64,000 bases of DNA, from the NCBI RefSeq assembly GCF_023343835.1, contig NC_064442.1, positions 18,772,501-18,836,500 of the forward strand, read 5' to 3'. Positions 19,610-32,100 of the stretch are shown here, one piece after another. The notes beneath the pieces were generated by a model. The model was not told the origin of the DNA. It did no database searches and worked only from the letters and a program-made list of their open reading frames with translations. The DNA is from Lagopus muta (taxonomy: Eukaryota > Chordata > Aves > Galliformes > Phasianidae). The position numbers and the translations under genes are program-made. Numbering within the stretch: the first letter of the stretch is position 1; each line of letters begins with the position of its first letter.

Positions 19610-22600
19610 GTAACGGCGGCCTCCGGCTCCGCACAGGGAGGGCGTTGAAGGAGGGCGGCAAGTGGGTAGCCGAGGCCGCCGTCATCGTCGCCGGACCCGA
19701 CGTTCAGGCGGGAGTGTTACGTTCAGGGCAGGGCGCCGAGGGGGCGCTGAGGGGAGGGGGGGCTCCACGCGGTTGGGGTCACGGCGGCGCTGGCGGAGGG
19801 TTGGTTGGGTGGGTGCCCGCAGCGCTCCGCCCGCCCGGGCTGAGTCAGCCGTCGGCGCGGCGGCCACGTGCTGGGGCCCCGCTCGGCTCTTCCCGAGGCT
19901 CCCTGCTCTCCCAGCTCTGGGATTCCGTTCATCCCCGCGTGGCCGCCTGCCCCTCCCCCCGCCCTGCCGCGGGCTTTGAAGCGCTCGGGGTGCGTGAATG
20001 GGGCTTTTGTTAGCGGACGGCGGCCGCCCGTCGAAGCAGAGAGGCGGCATGCAGAGCCCGCTACGTGCCACTCCGAGTCGGCACTGCGCTCCTTGGGGAG
20101 CGGGTGGTGCGCAGGGCCGGGTTCGGGCACCCTGCTGCCCCGGGGACGGCTCCAGAGCACGTGCTGGCACCGGTGTGTGTCTGGGGGGGAGGGGAGGATG
20201 GTAGCCGGAGAACCGCACCCCAACGCAGGGCCGGAAATGCCGCCGTTAGCACGCGGCTGCGCTCCCGCCCCGCACCCGGAGCAACGCTCGGACGGACGGT
20301 TGCGAGTCGTTGAGGAGCGGCCGCGCATCTCGCCGTGCCCCGGGGCCGAGCGCCGCGGCCACGTGCCGCCCTGTGCGGCCGGGAGGGGGAGGGGGCGGCG
20401 CCGCGCTGTGCGGGTCCGCACGTACGGCATGGGCTGCTGCGGCGCGCCCTGCGGGGCTTCCTGCGCTAAGGCTCCGAAGCGCGGCGCTCTGACCGCTGCC
20501 GCTGTGCGGCGAAGCTGCCCGTCCTGTGCCGGCGCAGCCCGCTGCGGGGTGTAATGGAAGGTGCGCACGCTCTGTGTTCTCTTGATAAGTTTGCTGCCTG
20601 TGCTTCGTTTCTTTAGTTGGAGCCTGCTCCGTGCCCTTGTCCTCTAGGAAGGGCGGACGCGGCGTTACAACACGCAGTGAAGGTGCCCGACGCTCATCCC
20701 CCGCCTGCTGGCTCGACGGCCCATCCCGGCCGGCCCCACGAGGGCTGCCTTTGGGAGGCCATCTTGCAGTTGCATAAGGCTGCGGCGCAACCTCCCGCAG
20801 TCGGACTCATCCTCCCCTCCCAGTGAGGGGGGCCGCCGTGTTGGCAGCCTGCTGTGCGCCCGGCTCCGTGGCTGTGGGTGGGGATGGCGGTGGGGCTGTG
20901 CCTCCTTCCTGCCCTGGGGCGCAGCTGGGATGCCGCAGCCAGAGGTTCGGTGCTGCAGCTCGCACTGAGTCACCCTGCTGCCCAGCCCGGCCCGCTGCCT
21001 TCCAACGGTTTTGCCTTTCTGGAATGTTCAGCGGCCGAGGAGGCACCGGCCATCTTGAGCATGCCTTGCCTGAAATGGGGTGATACCTCTGGGGATTTGA
21101 GAGCTACACCCTGAGAAAGTAAAGCAGCTTTGTGTGGGGAATCAGGCTTTGCAAGGTATTACTCCCCCACCCCCTTCCTAGCTCAGCTCACAGTGCCTTC
21201 AGGTGTTCCTGAGGAGCTGATTTAAAAAACAAAAAGTGGGGAATGCCAGACGTTCCTCTTAGGGTTATAAAACCGCTCGCTCCTTGCAAATGGGATGCAG
21301 GAGGAAGAACAAGAATGTGGGGCTCCCTGCAGCCCAGCAGATGGTGGCTGGGATTTTATTTTGCTGCTGCGTTTCCTCTGTCCCCACTGAGCAAAGTCAC
21401 AGCACAGCCCTGTCGCTGTGTCTCTTATCTCCTTGAGTCTGTTGGAGGATCTCTGGGGATTCTGACTCAAAGCAATTTAACTCTCCTCCCTTTTTATGCA
21501 GTCATAAAGCCTTCAGGGCTTGGAAATCACGTTCACAAATGACTTGAGTGGGTGGGGAGTTTTCACGAGGAGGAAGCTGTCTCCAAAGCAGGGAGACTGA
21601 GCTCCTGCCCAACGTGCTCCTCTCTCCCCAACCCTGTTCCCCACAGCCACGCGTCCCTTTCGCTGCTCTTTGCAGAGGCAGTTTCCCGGCAGAGGCTTTC
21701 TGTGCTATCCAGCAGGTGCTCCAGGATGCACCAGCAGATGTTAGAGGGCTGAAACACCCGTGTTCAGGTCTGAGCAGCGGGCATCCCCGTAATAAGGCGC
21801 CTTTGTTGAGGCTTTTATGTGGGCAGGCTTTCTTGTACTGACTTGAGTGAATCAGCAGCTTCTGGCAGGGCTGAGGTGAAGGACGCCTGCCAGGACAAAT
21901 TATGGTTTTTGCTGGCCCGTCTTTGCGCTCCATTTCGCGCGGCGATGAGGCGATGGTGAGTCAGGGCTGCCTGCGAGAGGATCGGCACGTAGGTGGGGGG
22001 AGCGGCTGGCGGGGGACCTCTGTGCTGATGCTGCTCCCTTCTGCTCGGCCCGGCTTTAGTGGAGCTGCTGGTTTATTAATGCCCTTGGCAGCTGGAGGTG
22101 CACGGTGAGCTCTGTTTTTGTGGCAGATGGAGCGCATCTCTGCATGGCTCAGTGTGCTGATGGCGTACTGAGGGTCAGCGGTCCATCCGTCCCCCCCACC
22201 TTGGGGAGCAGCACACCAAGAAGCTGAGCCTTGCCCAGGCACATGGTCCCATCTCACCTGGGTGTAAGTGCAGAAGGAAGGCGTGCAGGAAGGAGAGGAT
22301 AAGTGGCTTCTAGCTGCATTGCTGCTTGAGGACAGAATTCCCAGTGGGGGTCCTCCCATTGCAGCACACAACTGTGGGTTTCACTTCAGCTTTCTTGTGT
22401 GCTCAGAACCTTCCCTGCTGTTCTGGGGATGCTTTCATCTCGTGGAGACAAGCACGGAGTTTCTTACTCCCATGAACAGCCGGTCTCAAGCCCTGTCGGA
22501 GTCTTCCTGCCTCCTGCAAATGCATGGACTGCAGTAGTGGTGTATTCATTTGGAAGAGGGCCCTTGAGGACATTCAAGGATTCTTTAGTCTTATTTGCAT

Positions 22601-23113
22601 CGTCTGCCCCAGCGTTGTGCTCAATCAACTCAAGTCTGATTATCTGCGGGCTTAAAGGCCGGGTTAAGCCTAGGTGCACTTGGTGTGCTGAGGTGTGTCC
22701 CTGCGTGCAGCACGCCTGCAGTCACGCCAGCAGCTGGCCGCCCGGTCCCCAGGCTGCTGGCAGAGATGGGCTGAGAGCGGGCAGGCAGTGGGCAGCGCGC
22801 TGCCTGTGCACTGAAGCACTTGAATTTTGTTGCGTTGTGTAGCTGCAGGGGAAGACTGGCAATGAAGAGAAGCTATGAAGGGAACTTCTGCATAGAAGGC
22901 AGGTGAGCTTTGGGTGGTGTCCATGGGGAATGACATTTAAATAGAAGTGTGTCTTGCCTGTATCTAAGACTCTCAAGTAGGAACATGACGATAGTCTGAC
23001 CCAGTAGCAGCTTTCTCGTTACCTCCATATTCATCACGTGGGTGTGTTGGTGTCTCTGCATGGTGAATGAGCGGGGCGATCCCTAAACCCAGCACCATTT
23101 TCTTCTCTTGCAG
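19610..23113 (+). other. PKM: PKM intron 1
   Basis: The first kilobase is CpG-rich and carries CACGTG boxes at 19865-19870, 20158-20163 and 20360-20365. The remainder is unremarkable single-copy sequence with no recognised gene. Long open frames here are a product of GC content. Confidence 0.55.
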
Positions 23114-23132
23114 ACACCGAACTCCAGTAACC

Positions 23133-26100
23133 ATGTCGAAGCACCACGATGCAGGGACCGCTTTCATCCAGACCCAGCAGCTGCATGCTGCCATGGCAGA
23201 CACCTTTCTGGAGCACATGTGCCGCCTGGACATTGACTCTGAGCCGACCACTGCCAGAAACACCGGCATCATCTGCACCATCGGTATGTGGCTCCCAGAT
23301 CCCAGGGAACATGGCTCACGTTAGGCTGTGAATGCCTGTGCTGGTGAAACTCATTGTGGGAATGTGGGATGGCTTCAGCCTTCATCTGTTGCCAAGGCTG
23401 TGCCTGTCTGTTGAAACAACACAACTTTCCCATGCCTGTCTGCCTGCTTTTATTGCTAGTAGTAAATCCAGTGATGTCTGAACCGGTTGGGTTCAAATGT
23501 GCTCCCAAAGTCAAGTTAAGACAAAGGAGCTGCTTTTGTGTTGAGCAAGTCTGTATCCACTGCGTCTCAGTTATCCCCTCCACATGAAACAGCCTGATGC
23601 TTGTGGGTTATCTCATTATTTATAGCAGGTTAATATTCAAACTGTTTCCTCCTCTTAGGCCCAGCCTCCCGCTCTGTGGACAAGCTGAAGGAAATGATTA
23701 AATCTGGAATGAATGTTGCCCGCCTCAACTTCTCGCATGGCACCCACGAGGTAAGGATGGGGGTGGGACTGACACTGTCCCGAACTTGTGACTGCTCATC
23801 CCTTCCTTCCCTTCTGCAAGACGAGACCAAGGGCAATCCAACTTGCTCCAGAGCAGCTGTGGTAGTGTAGGAAGACAAAACTTCATGTTTGGGGGAAGTG
23901 TGCCAGCTGTAAATACCAAGCCTGCAACATTCCTGATAACGTTTCAATGCTTTCTGGAAGCAGCTTGAGTTATTTCCACACCCTTTTCTGCACCTACCTC
24001 TATCTGGGAGCCAGGTAGCTGATATCTGAGTTCCTTTGCTTCTTCCCCACCCTCATGGGGGAAGTGAACTCGCATCTGCTTTAGGGCTAGGCTGCTTCTG
24101 GGTTGCCTGCTTACCTCTGCAGGAGTACGCAGCCATTCACAGTACACAGTCGTTCACCCTGCTTCACCGTTGAAGGTTTTGCAAGCGGTCAGTGAATAAC
24201 TTTGTCTCAAAAGATAAGTCAGCTGAAGTAATTACTGTGTGTGTCTGGAAGAATTGCGCTTCTGGACCTGGCTAGCCAGCTGCTCAGGTTATGTCCTCAG
24301 TAGTCATGAAGCTAGCAGCTTGTCACTTGTGGGGGGCAATAATCCTCTGGGAGTAAGGTCAGAAGAAATGAACACTGCTTGTGGTGGACGAGCCCTTTTT
24401 GATATAAATAGAAGAGATCCTCTGCAACGCTGCTGGAGCAAAGGATCCCATTCCAGGTTGCACGGAATGCCACCCTTAGCGCTGAGACTGAGTTCTTACG
24501 CTGGCTGCCCTCCTGCTTTCAAAATGTCAAACTGTAACCAAATGACAGCTATCGGTGGCTTTACTTAGTGAGCTGTGAGCCCTGAGGTGTGTAACGGCTC
24601 GAACTCTCACCCTCATGGCCTTTAAAGGCCACAGGGCACTGTAGAAATGAAAAGGTCTGGTGTTTAGCTGTGCACAACCGTTGGACCATGACTGCATTAG
24701 CTTGTGGTAGCAGCAGTGCGCAGGCTGCAGCTGACCAAAATTCAAACGTAGAAAGGGCTGTATGGACTGGTTTCATTCCTCAGTGGTCGCGTGCTGCTCC
24801 CAGCCAGGAGGTTCAGTGAGGAGTTGGTGGCCAAGCTTGAACCTTCTTAGCTGTCTTAGCACAGTGCTGTGGTTGGTGTGCTTGCTTGCTGAGGTGAAGG
24901 ACAGGGAATGTGGTTTGGCTTTGGGTGAAGTGCAGCCCAATTGCATATTTGGTTTAGATGGAGGTTAGGTGATTGCAGCAAAACCAACTGCTGTCTGCTG
25001 CCCAGTTTGACTGCTAGCTGAGTAACCAGGCAAAACTGAGTTCCCATCTGGTTCCTCAAGCACTCTGTTGTCCACTACAGTTGCTTGAGGTTTTCACGTG
25101 CTGTCCATATTTCAGTTCCAGCATTCACCCTAAAACACATAACAGGGCTCAAGTTAGCAGCTGCAACCAGATGCTAGACCTTGAAGCTCTTTCATGGAGG
25201 AAGTCTGCTTTTACTTCAGCGCCTGCCAGCATTCCGATCACGTGTAATTCTTGTGGAAGACTTCCTGGGAGCTGGTCATTGATCTGTACCAAGTAATAAA
25301 ACATCCCAGGTGACTGATAAGCCCCACGGCTCTGCTCAGGCATGTTTCCGGTGCTGCCTGTTACAGCTGGGGTATGTGGAAGGACCAGGTGCCTTCTCAG
25401 TCTCCACTTGATCAGTAAACTTAATTTTTTCTGCTCTTGAGAGCTAGCTGTGGTGTATTTCTGGCTGAGGGCATGCACGGCTTGCTGCAGATGCACCTTC
25501 CTGATCCCAGGGCAGGTGATGTGAGGACAGCTAGGTGATCAGGCTGCATGCTGTCAGCCCATGCCACAGGGAGGGGAAAGGGCATTTCTTATCTTCTGGA
25601 GCCTGCCAAGTATTGCATAACTGTCAAGCTTATCTCTAGTGTTGTTTAAACTAGATAGCAGCCTGACTTGATGATCATCTGAAGCTTGTTTGAGATGATT
25701 GGGATGAGAATTTCCCTGTGAAACTGTCCCAAAATTGGCAGTACTAACGAAATGCTCTTGCACCCATGGAAGGGTTTTGGAGCGTGGTGTGCGGAGACGG
25801 AGCCTTGAACGTCTGGCTGCAGTTGCGTTAGCTCTCAAAATAAAATGCAAATACGTAAAGGGATAATATCCTCTGAGTAAATCCCTTATCCCTAGCGGAA
25901 ATCTGAGTCAGAGTTGTGAAAGTGTCCACCCATGTGCCTGACAGCAACGTCCTCGCTTTGGTTGTGTTGGTGGGACTGATAGTGGGGGATGAGGTTGAAA
26001 GGCTCTGGGGCAGTGTGGCACCTCCACTTTCAAGGTCTGAAGGGAAGAGGACAGCAGCTATGTGCAACCATCCCTTATCTGTGATGCTTTCTTGCTGTTC

Positions 26101-29100
26101 TGTCCTTTCACACATGCAGTCCTCCAGCTGCTGCTATTTGATCATGCTTGAGTAGTGTTTGGGCTATGTAGCACAAGCAGTGGAGTAGAAGTGAGCTGAA
26201 AGTTTCCCTCTCTTTTCCAGTATCATGAGGGCACAATTAAGAACGTGCGAGAGGCTACGGAGAGCTTTGCCTCTGACCCAATCACCTACAGACCTGTGGC
26301 TATTGCACTGGACACCAAGGGACCTGAAATCCGAACTGGACTCATCAAGGGAGTAAGTTGTTCCTTTTTCTTTTTATGCCCACCTTTTCCAGTGCCTGAG
26401 ATTAGATAATGTTCCCGTGGCCTGCTTTTCCCAAACCAGGATTATCTTATGAGAACAAAATAACTGTATGTGTTGTCTGGCATTTGTGCCAAGAGTCTGC
26501 ATGAACTGCTGCAAGGCAGCTGGGTGCTTGTTTTTTCATGTTTTTTTTTTTTCTGAAACACTTGTTTTGACACACAGAGTGGCACAGCAGAGGTGGAGCT
26601 CAAGAAGGGCGCAGCTCTCAAAGTGACCCTGGACAATGCCTTCATGGAGAGCTGTGATGAGAACGTCCTGTGGTTGGACTACAAGAACCTCATCAAAGTT
26701 GTAGATGTGGGCAGCAAAATCTATGTGGATGATGGTCTCATTTCCCTGCTGGTTAAGGAGAAAGGTGTGTAGCAACCCTCACAGCATTTGCTAGCTCTCC
26801 TTGTTCATTCTTCCCTAAGCATCTTTGTGACTTCCTTCCATCCAGAATGGTTCTTTAAGTTCTGAGTTAAAGAAACGAGCACTGAGATCTAAGACTTAAT
26901 GCTGCAGTGAGATGTTATATTTAAAACAAACAAAAAAAGTTGCTCAGCTGGGGTAATTAGCTTGAGCTGGCATTCAGTAGTCATCCAGAACCCCCTCTCA
27001 CAGATGAATACGTGGGGGGCATGCATATGCCTATTAAACTATATTAATTCATACTTCCTACTCAGAGTTGAGCAAATTTTATAACAAGATCCTGTGTTTT
27101 ATGGTTAGAAACTCAACTAGCTTTACTGGTAGTGCAAGGGAAAGTTAATTTCCCAGTGTTTCCTTCATGGTGGTTCAAAAATCTGCTCTAGCCTGGAGGT
27201 ATCTCCTGTAACTCCAGAGCATGCAGGGAGGTGTGGGTGAGGTGCTTGGATATTATGGGATGCCCACATGCAGAAATGTAGCCTACTAGTTCTTCGAGGG
27301 AAGCAGCCCCAATCTCCTGCATGGTAGGGAAAAGAGGCATCTTTCCCTAAAGCACACAGTGGTTTTGTGCTGTGCTCTCACAGGTACGTTACAAGCTCAC
27401 GTGTTATAGGAGTCTCAAGGATAGCAGTGCTGTGCTTCTGCTGTGAGTGCTGTAAACATTGTGGTTCTCAGGCAGCTTTGGCAGGAGGGGATGTGGGAGC
27501 TGGTGGTGGGGAACTCACCCTGCTATGCTCTGACTGTGGGAATGCATCTGTTTCAGGCAAGGACTTTGTCATGACTGAGGTTGAAAATGGTGGCATGCTT
27601 GGTAGCAAGAAGGGAGTGAACCTCCCTGGTGCTGCGGTTGACCTGCCTGCGGTCTCAGAGAAGGACATTCAGGACCTGAAATTTGGCGTGGAGCAGAACG
27701 TGGACATGGTGTTTGCTTCCTTCATCCGCAAAGCTGCTGATGTCCACGCTGTCAGGAAGGTGCTAGGGGAAAAGGGAAAGCACATCAAGATCATCAGCAA
27801 GATTGAGAATCACGAGGGTGTGCGCAGGTGAGCTTTGCACGAGTGGCACTGCAAGTCCTTCACTCTGGAGCAACAGGAGGACACGGCCCTTTCATGCTGT
27901 GGCTCCTCAGAAATGTACATCACTCTTTGTAGTGAGTGTGATTTCAGACTTCAGTGCTGAGGATGCAAACTGGTGAGCTAATGCATGGAATCACCAAATA
28001 TGTGACAAACTATTAGACTGAAATGTCTCAGATAAACTCTTGTTCTTCTTAATCTGTTTATATATAATTTAAGAAATTGTCCTATGGCTTGACCTTATGT
28101 TCCATCCTCCTGCTGTGGTATTACAGGGTACCGAAATGGCACCTGGAAGGTCAGCGTGTTGATAAGCTGTCTGTGCATCAGGCTCTGAGTGATGCTTCCT
28201 TTCAGAAAAGGGAGGACAGCAGGGAGGACACCCTCAGAACAAAGGGGATAACGAATCTCTCCTCTTGCTGCAGGTTTGATGAGATCATGGAGGCCAGCGA
28301 TGGTATTATGGTGGCCCGTGGTGACCTGGGTATTGAGATCCCTGCTGAAAAAGTCTTTCTCGCACAGAAGATGATGATTGGGCGTTGCAACAGGGCTGGC
28401 AAACCCATCATCTGTGCCACTCAGGTGCTCTGAACAAAGCTAGCTTGTATAACTGCTGGGTGTTTGTGGGTCTGGCAGGGTGTCAGCAGATGTCCTTGCA
28501 TGCTGCGGAGAGTCTGGGGCAGATCTTTGATAGCATTTGTTAGCAGGTGAGAAGCAAGAGCCAAGAGGCGTTGCAGTGGCTGAACAACTCATCTTCAGGG
28601 ATTTGGGGTTTTCCCCATTAAGGCTTGGCTGCTGAAGGCTCTACCCCTTAAAACCTTACACTACATGAGCCTTTTGGGCTGTGTCCAGAAAGTTTTGGGG
28701 AAAAATAACCTGCATTTTGCATCTTAGAGCAGCATGTCCCTATCTAACAGAAGGATTGCTCCGAGTTGCTGTGTCATGGGTCGTTTGAAAGTTGCACTCA
28801 TTCTGCTGCATTAAAAGGCACTGAAAAAACAATATGATCTATGATATGATTACCTTGGGAACTGCAAATGAGGGGAGGAAGCTGACACTGCAGCTTCAGT
28901 ACAGATCACAGGCAGACAGTCCTCAGGCACTGGCAGGGCTGACTAGCAGTACTTGCTCTGGGTACAGGCTGTGGGATTATGTGCCTCTGTTAGGGTAGTG
29001 CAGATTGACTCTAGGCAGTCATTAGGTGAGATTCTGGATGTACCAGCCACATGTTTCCAACCAGAACAGCATGTTAGTAGCAACCTCAGAAAGGGGCAGG

Positions 29101-32100
29101 AGCATATGCTGCAATAAATCTCCAAGTTGAGTTTCTTGGACCAAGCTCTGGTGCTGAGAAGTCGAATTGGAAAGTGAGAATACGATATCTGTGGTGCTGT
29201 GTGAGTTAAAGCCCTTCAGAAAAGGAGTAAGTGTAGAGTGGAAAGAAAACGTGTTGTGTGTTTTTGCTTTAATTTAGAGCTTGTTAGGGAGCAGGCCCCT
29301 CTACAGGACAATGTCTCTCCCTACTACCAGAAGTCAGGTTATACCTTGACTTGTACCTTACGCGTGTATGGAGGTGCCTTAGTGCAAAACCAGCTGCTTC
29401 CTCCTGCTGTATCCTGACTCTTCTGAACTCGTTTATCTGCAGATGTTGGAAAGCATGATCAAGAAGCCTCGCCCAACCCGTGCTGAGGGCAGTGATGTTG
29501 CCAATGCAGTTCTGGATGGAGCGGACTGCATCATGCTGTCTGGGGAGACCGCCAAGGGAGACTACCCGCTGGAGGCTGTGCGCATGCAGCACGCTGTGAG
29601 TAGCCCCCCTGGTGCAAGTGGCAGTGCTCTGCCTTCCCACACCTGGAGATGTGAATGCCTGGTGCTAGGTGGCAGCACCTAGTGGCATAAAGCAGCAATT
29701 CTTTGGTTCGTGCTCCCACCGTGGGGTTTGCTTTACCTAGCGTGGCCCTGAGGGTCTGGAGCCTTGCATTGAATGCTGCATGCTGCTGCCAGGTGGAGCT
29801 GAGAGCTGCATTGCAGTGCTCAGAGATCTAAAACTTCAATTGAAACACCTTCATTTTGATTTAAGGCTAAGGTACAGGCTTTTTGGCTGCTACCTTGGTA
29901 TGAATTTCTTTGAATGCCTTGTGCATTTTAGTGTTTTAATTGCCTTAAACTTGCCCAAGGTCAGGAAGCTGCTTGTTAAGCAGTGTCTCTAGATAACAAA
30001 GTGTTAGCTGACTCCTCAAGGTTGTGGGGGAAGGGAGGGACTGGGAAGGGTGGGAAGGAGGAGGCTTGAGGTGTTGCATCCAGCAGCTGATGCATTTGGT
30101 GGTGGGAATGTTTGTTGCACGACAGCACCATGTTTTTACATGCCTGAACTGCCAGAAGGCTCTGCTCTGCTTCACATTAACCCAGCTTGTGTTTCAGTTC
30201 ATCAAAAATCCTGATGCCAGACATCTAGAAGTACTGGCTTTCCCCACTTGCTAGGGCTGTGAATCATGATAGTTTCATCTGCAGTTTAGGTGATACAGAT
30301 GAAGACACTGAGCTAGCATTTCTGTTTGCAGTGCATTATCTAAACATCTTTTATCTGGTCAGTATGGAGTGCTGTTTTCTCACATGGCAAATAAAACATG
30401 ACTTTTAACTACTGGGCAGTGACTGCTGGCTTACGAGCTGAATTCTAACTGTGAACTCAAATTCCTTCCTTAGTCTTTCAGCCCTACATTGAGGGCTAAG
30501 TCTTCCTACCAAGATTTGGAAACTTACTGCCATGAATGTTGCAGTTCTGGCCTGAAAGCGTAGTTAGCTACAGCACAAACTGAGTTTGTGGCTCCGTCCC
30601 CCCCCCGTATGTGCTTCCCTCTTCCTGCAGGGCTGGGGATAATGGTGCTCCTTCTGCCAGGCCCATAGAGATTAACTGAAAGTTTATATCTGCTCTATGG
30701 AGGAGCAAATCCAGATTTATTGTTAATGTATGTAGACGTAGGCAGGAAGGTCATCAGCAGAACTGAGAATGAGCAGGACCTGCACCCTTTGCTCCACTGA
30801 AATGCCTTCAGCTGCTCTCTCCCAGAGTTTTGCTGGGTTGCTGTGTGGTTTCACAAAGCAATCATTTTCCAGTGAGCTCTGCAGCAATGAGCTGTTTCCT
30901 CACTGGCTTCTCTGCAATAAAAAAAGGTGCTTGGAGTTTGGCAGCAAGTTTCCAAATGTTGAGCAGAGTGTTTCCTACTTCTTGAAATGGGCTTCCTTCC
31001 ACTTCCAACTGATGATCTACAGTTATCAAATGCTGATGTGGCCCTTCTGTCTAACAGGACCACAGTGTGCATAGCCCTTCCACTTCCTTTCCTCTCACTT
31101 CCACTCTGCAGTCTCTACCCTCATGCTAACTACAAACACAAACTGTTTCCATGCACATAAAGCCAGCTGTGATGTGCAGTGAGGAATTGCTGTGCCCTTC
31201 TGAAGCCGTTGTCAGAGCAGGCACTTGAGCACTGAGTCGCATTCCAACTCTTGGCAGTGGAGAAGTAGCCTTCCAACCAAATTCAGGTTCACTCTGCATG
31301 TAGTGCAAAGCTACCTGCATCTGGCCTGGGAGCTGAAGGCATGCTGCCTGCCTGCTGCTGCCTGCAGTGTTTCCAGGCAGGGATGTATACTCCATATTCC
31401 ATTCGACCTAACAGTGTGAAGCCAGCAGAAACAAAACTGAGTGCTTTAGGACTGGTGTGTTGGCTCTGGACTCGTGTTCCTATCTATCACATGTCCTGTT
31501 ATATTTAGACATAAGACACTTAACTACTTTGGCTTAAACTGGTATCTGTGGAAGAGGGATAATTCCAGCATCATGAAAAATAATCCCTTAGCACTAAAGT
31601 AGCAAAATTTTTATTGGAAAGGGGATCCAAGTGCAAAGGTTCTATGACAACGGCACTACAGTCTTTGCTTTAACATCAGCTTGTAGTGCAGTGTGTGGCA
31701 GCTGTTCAGCTTTGGGAGTAAGGGGGTGAAGACCTTGAGAAGATCAGCCTTTGCATGCTTTTCTAGTCTCCGCAAGCCTTCTTTATCAGGTTGTCAAGGG
31801 CGAGTGCAGCCTTCTGAGATGGGAATTGTCTTTTAATGTGAGCGATTCTCATGCTACTGGGATGAATAAATGATGGAGCTTGTTGCACGTGCTTAGGCTG
31901 TGACCAGGAGGCCTTTAATTGTGCACCTCTGGCCTGTCTGAGCCTGGCATAAATTCCTCACTGTGTGGTGAGACAGCCCTGTAAAGAAGGCTTGCTTCTC
32001 CTTTTTCCTCTGTCTCTGAAAGAGAAGTTGGTACAGCACTTGGAGGTGAAACTTCTTTGGCTCTTAGTTGAACTGGGTGAAGCTAAGAGGGCGCACATCT

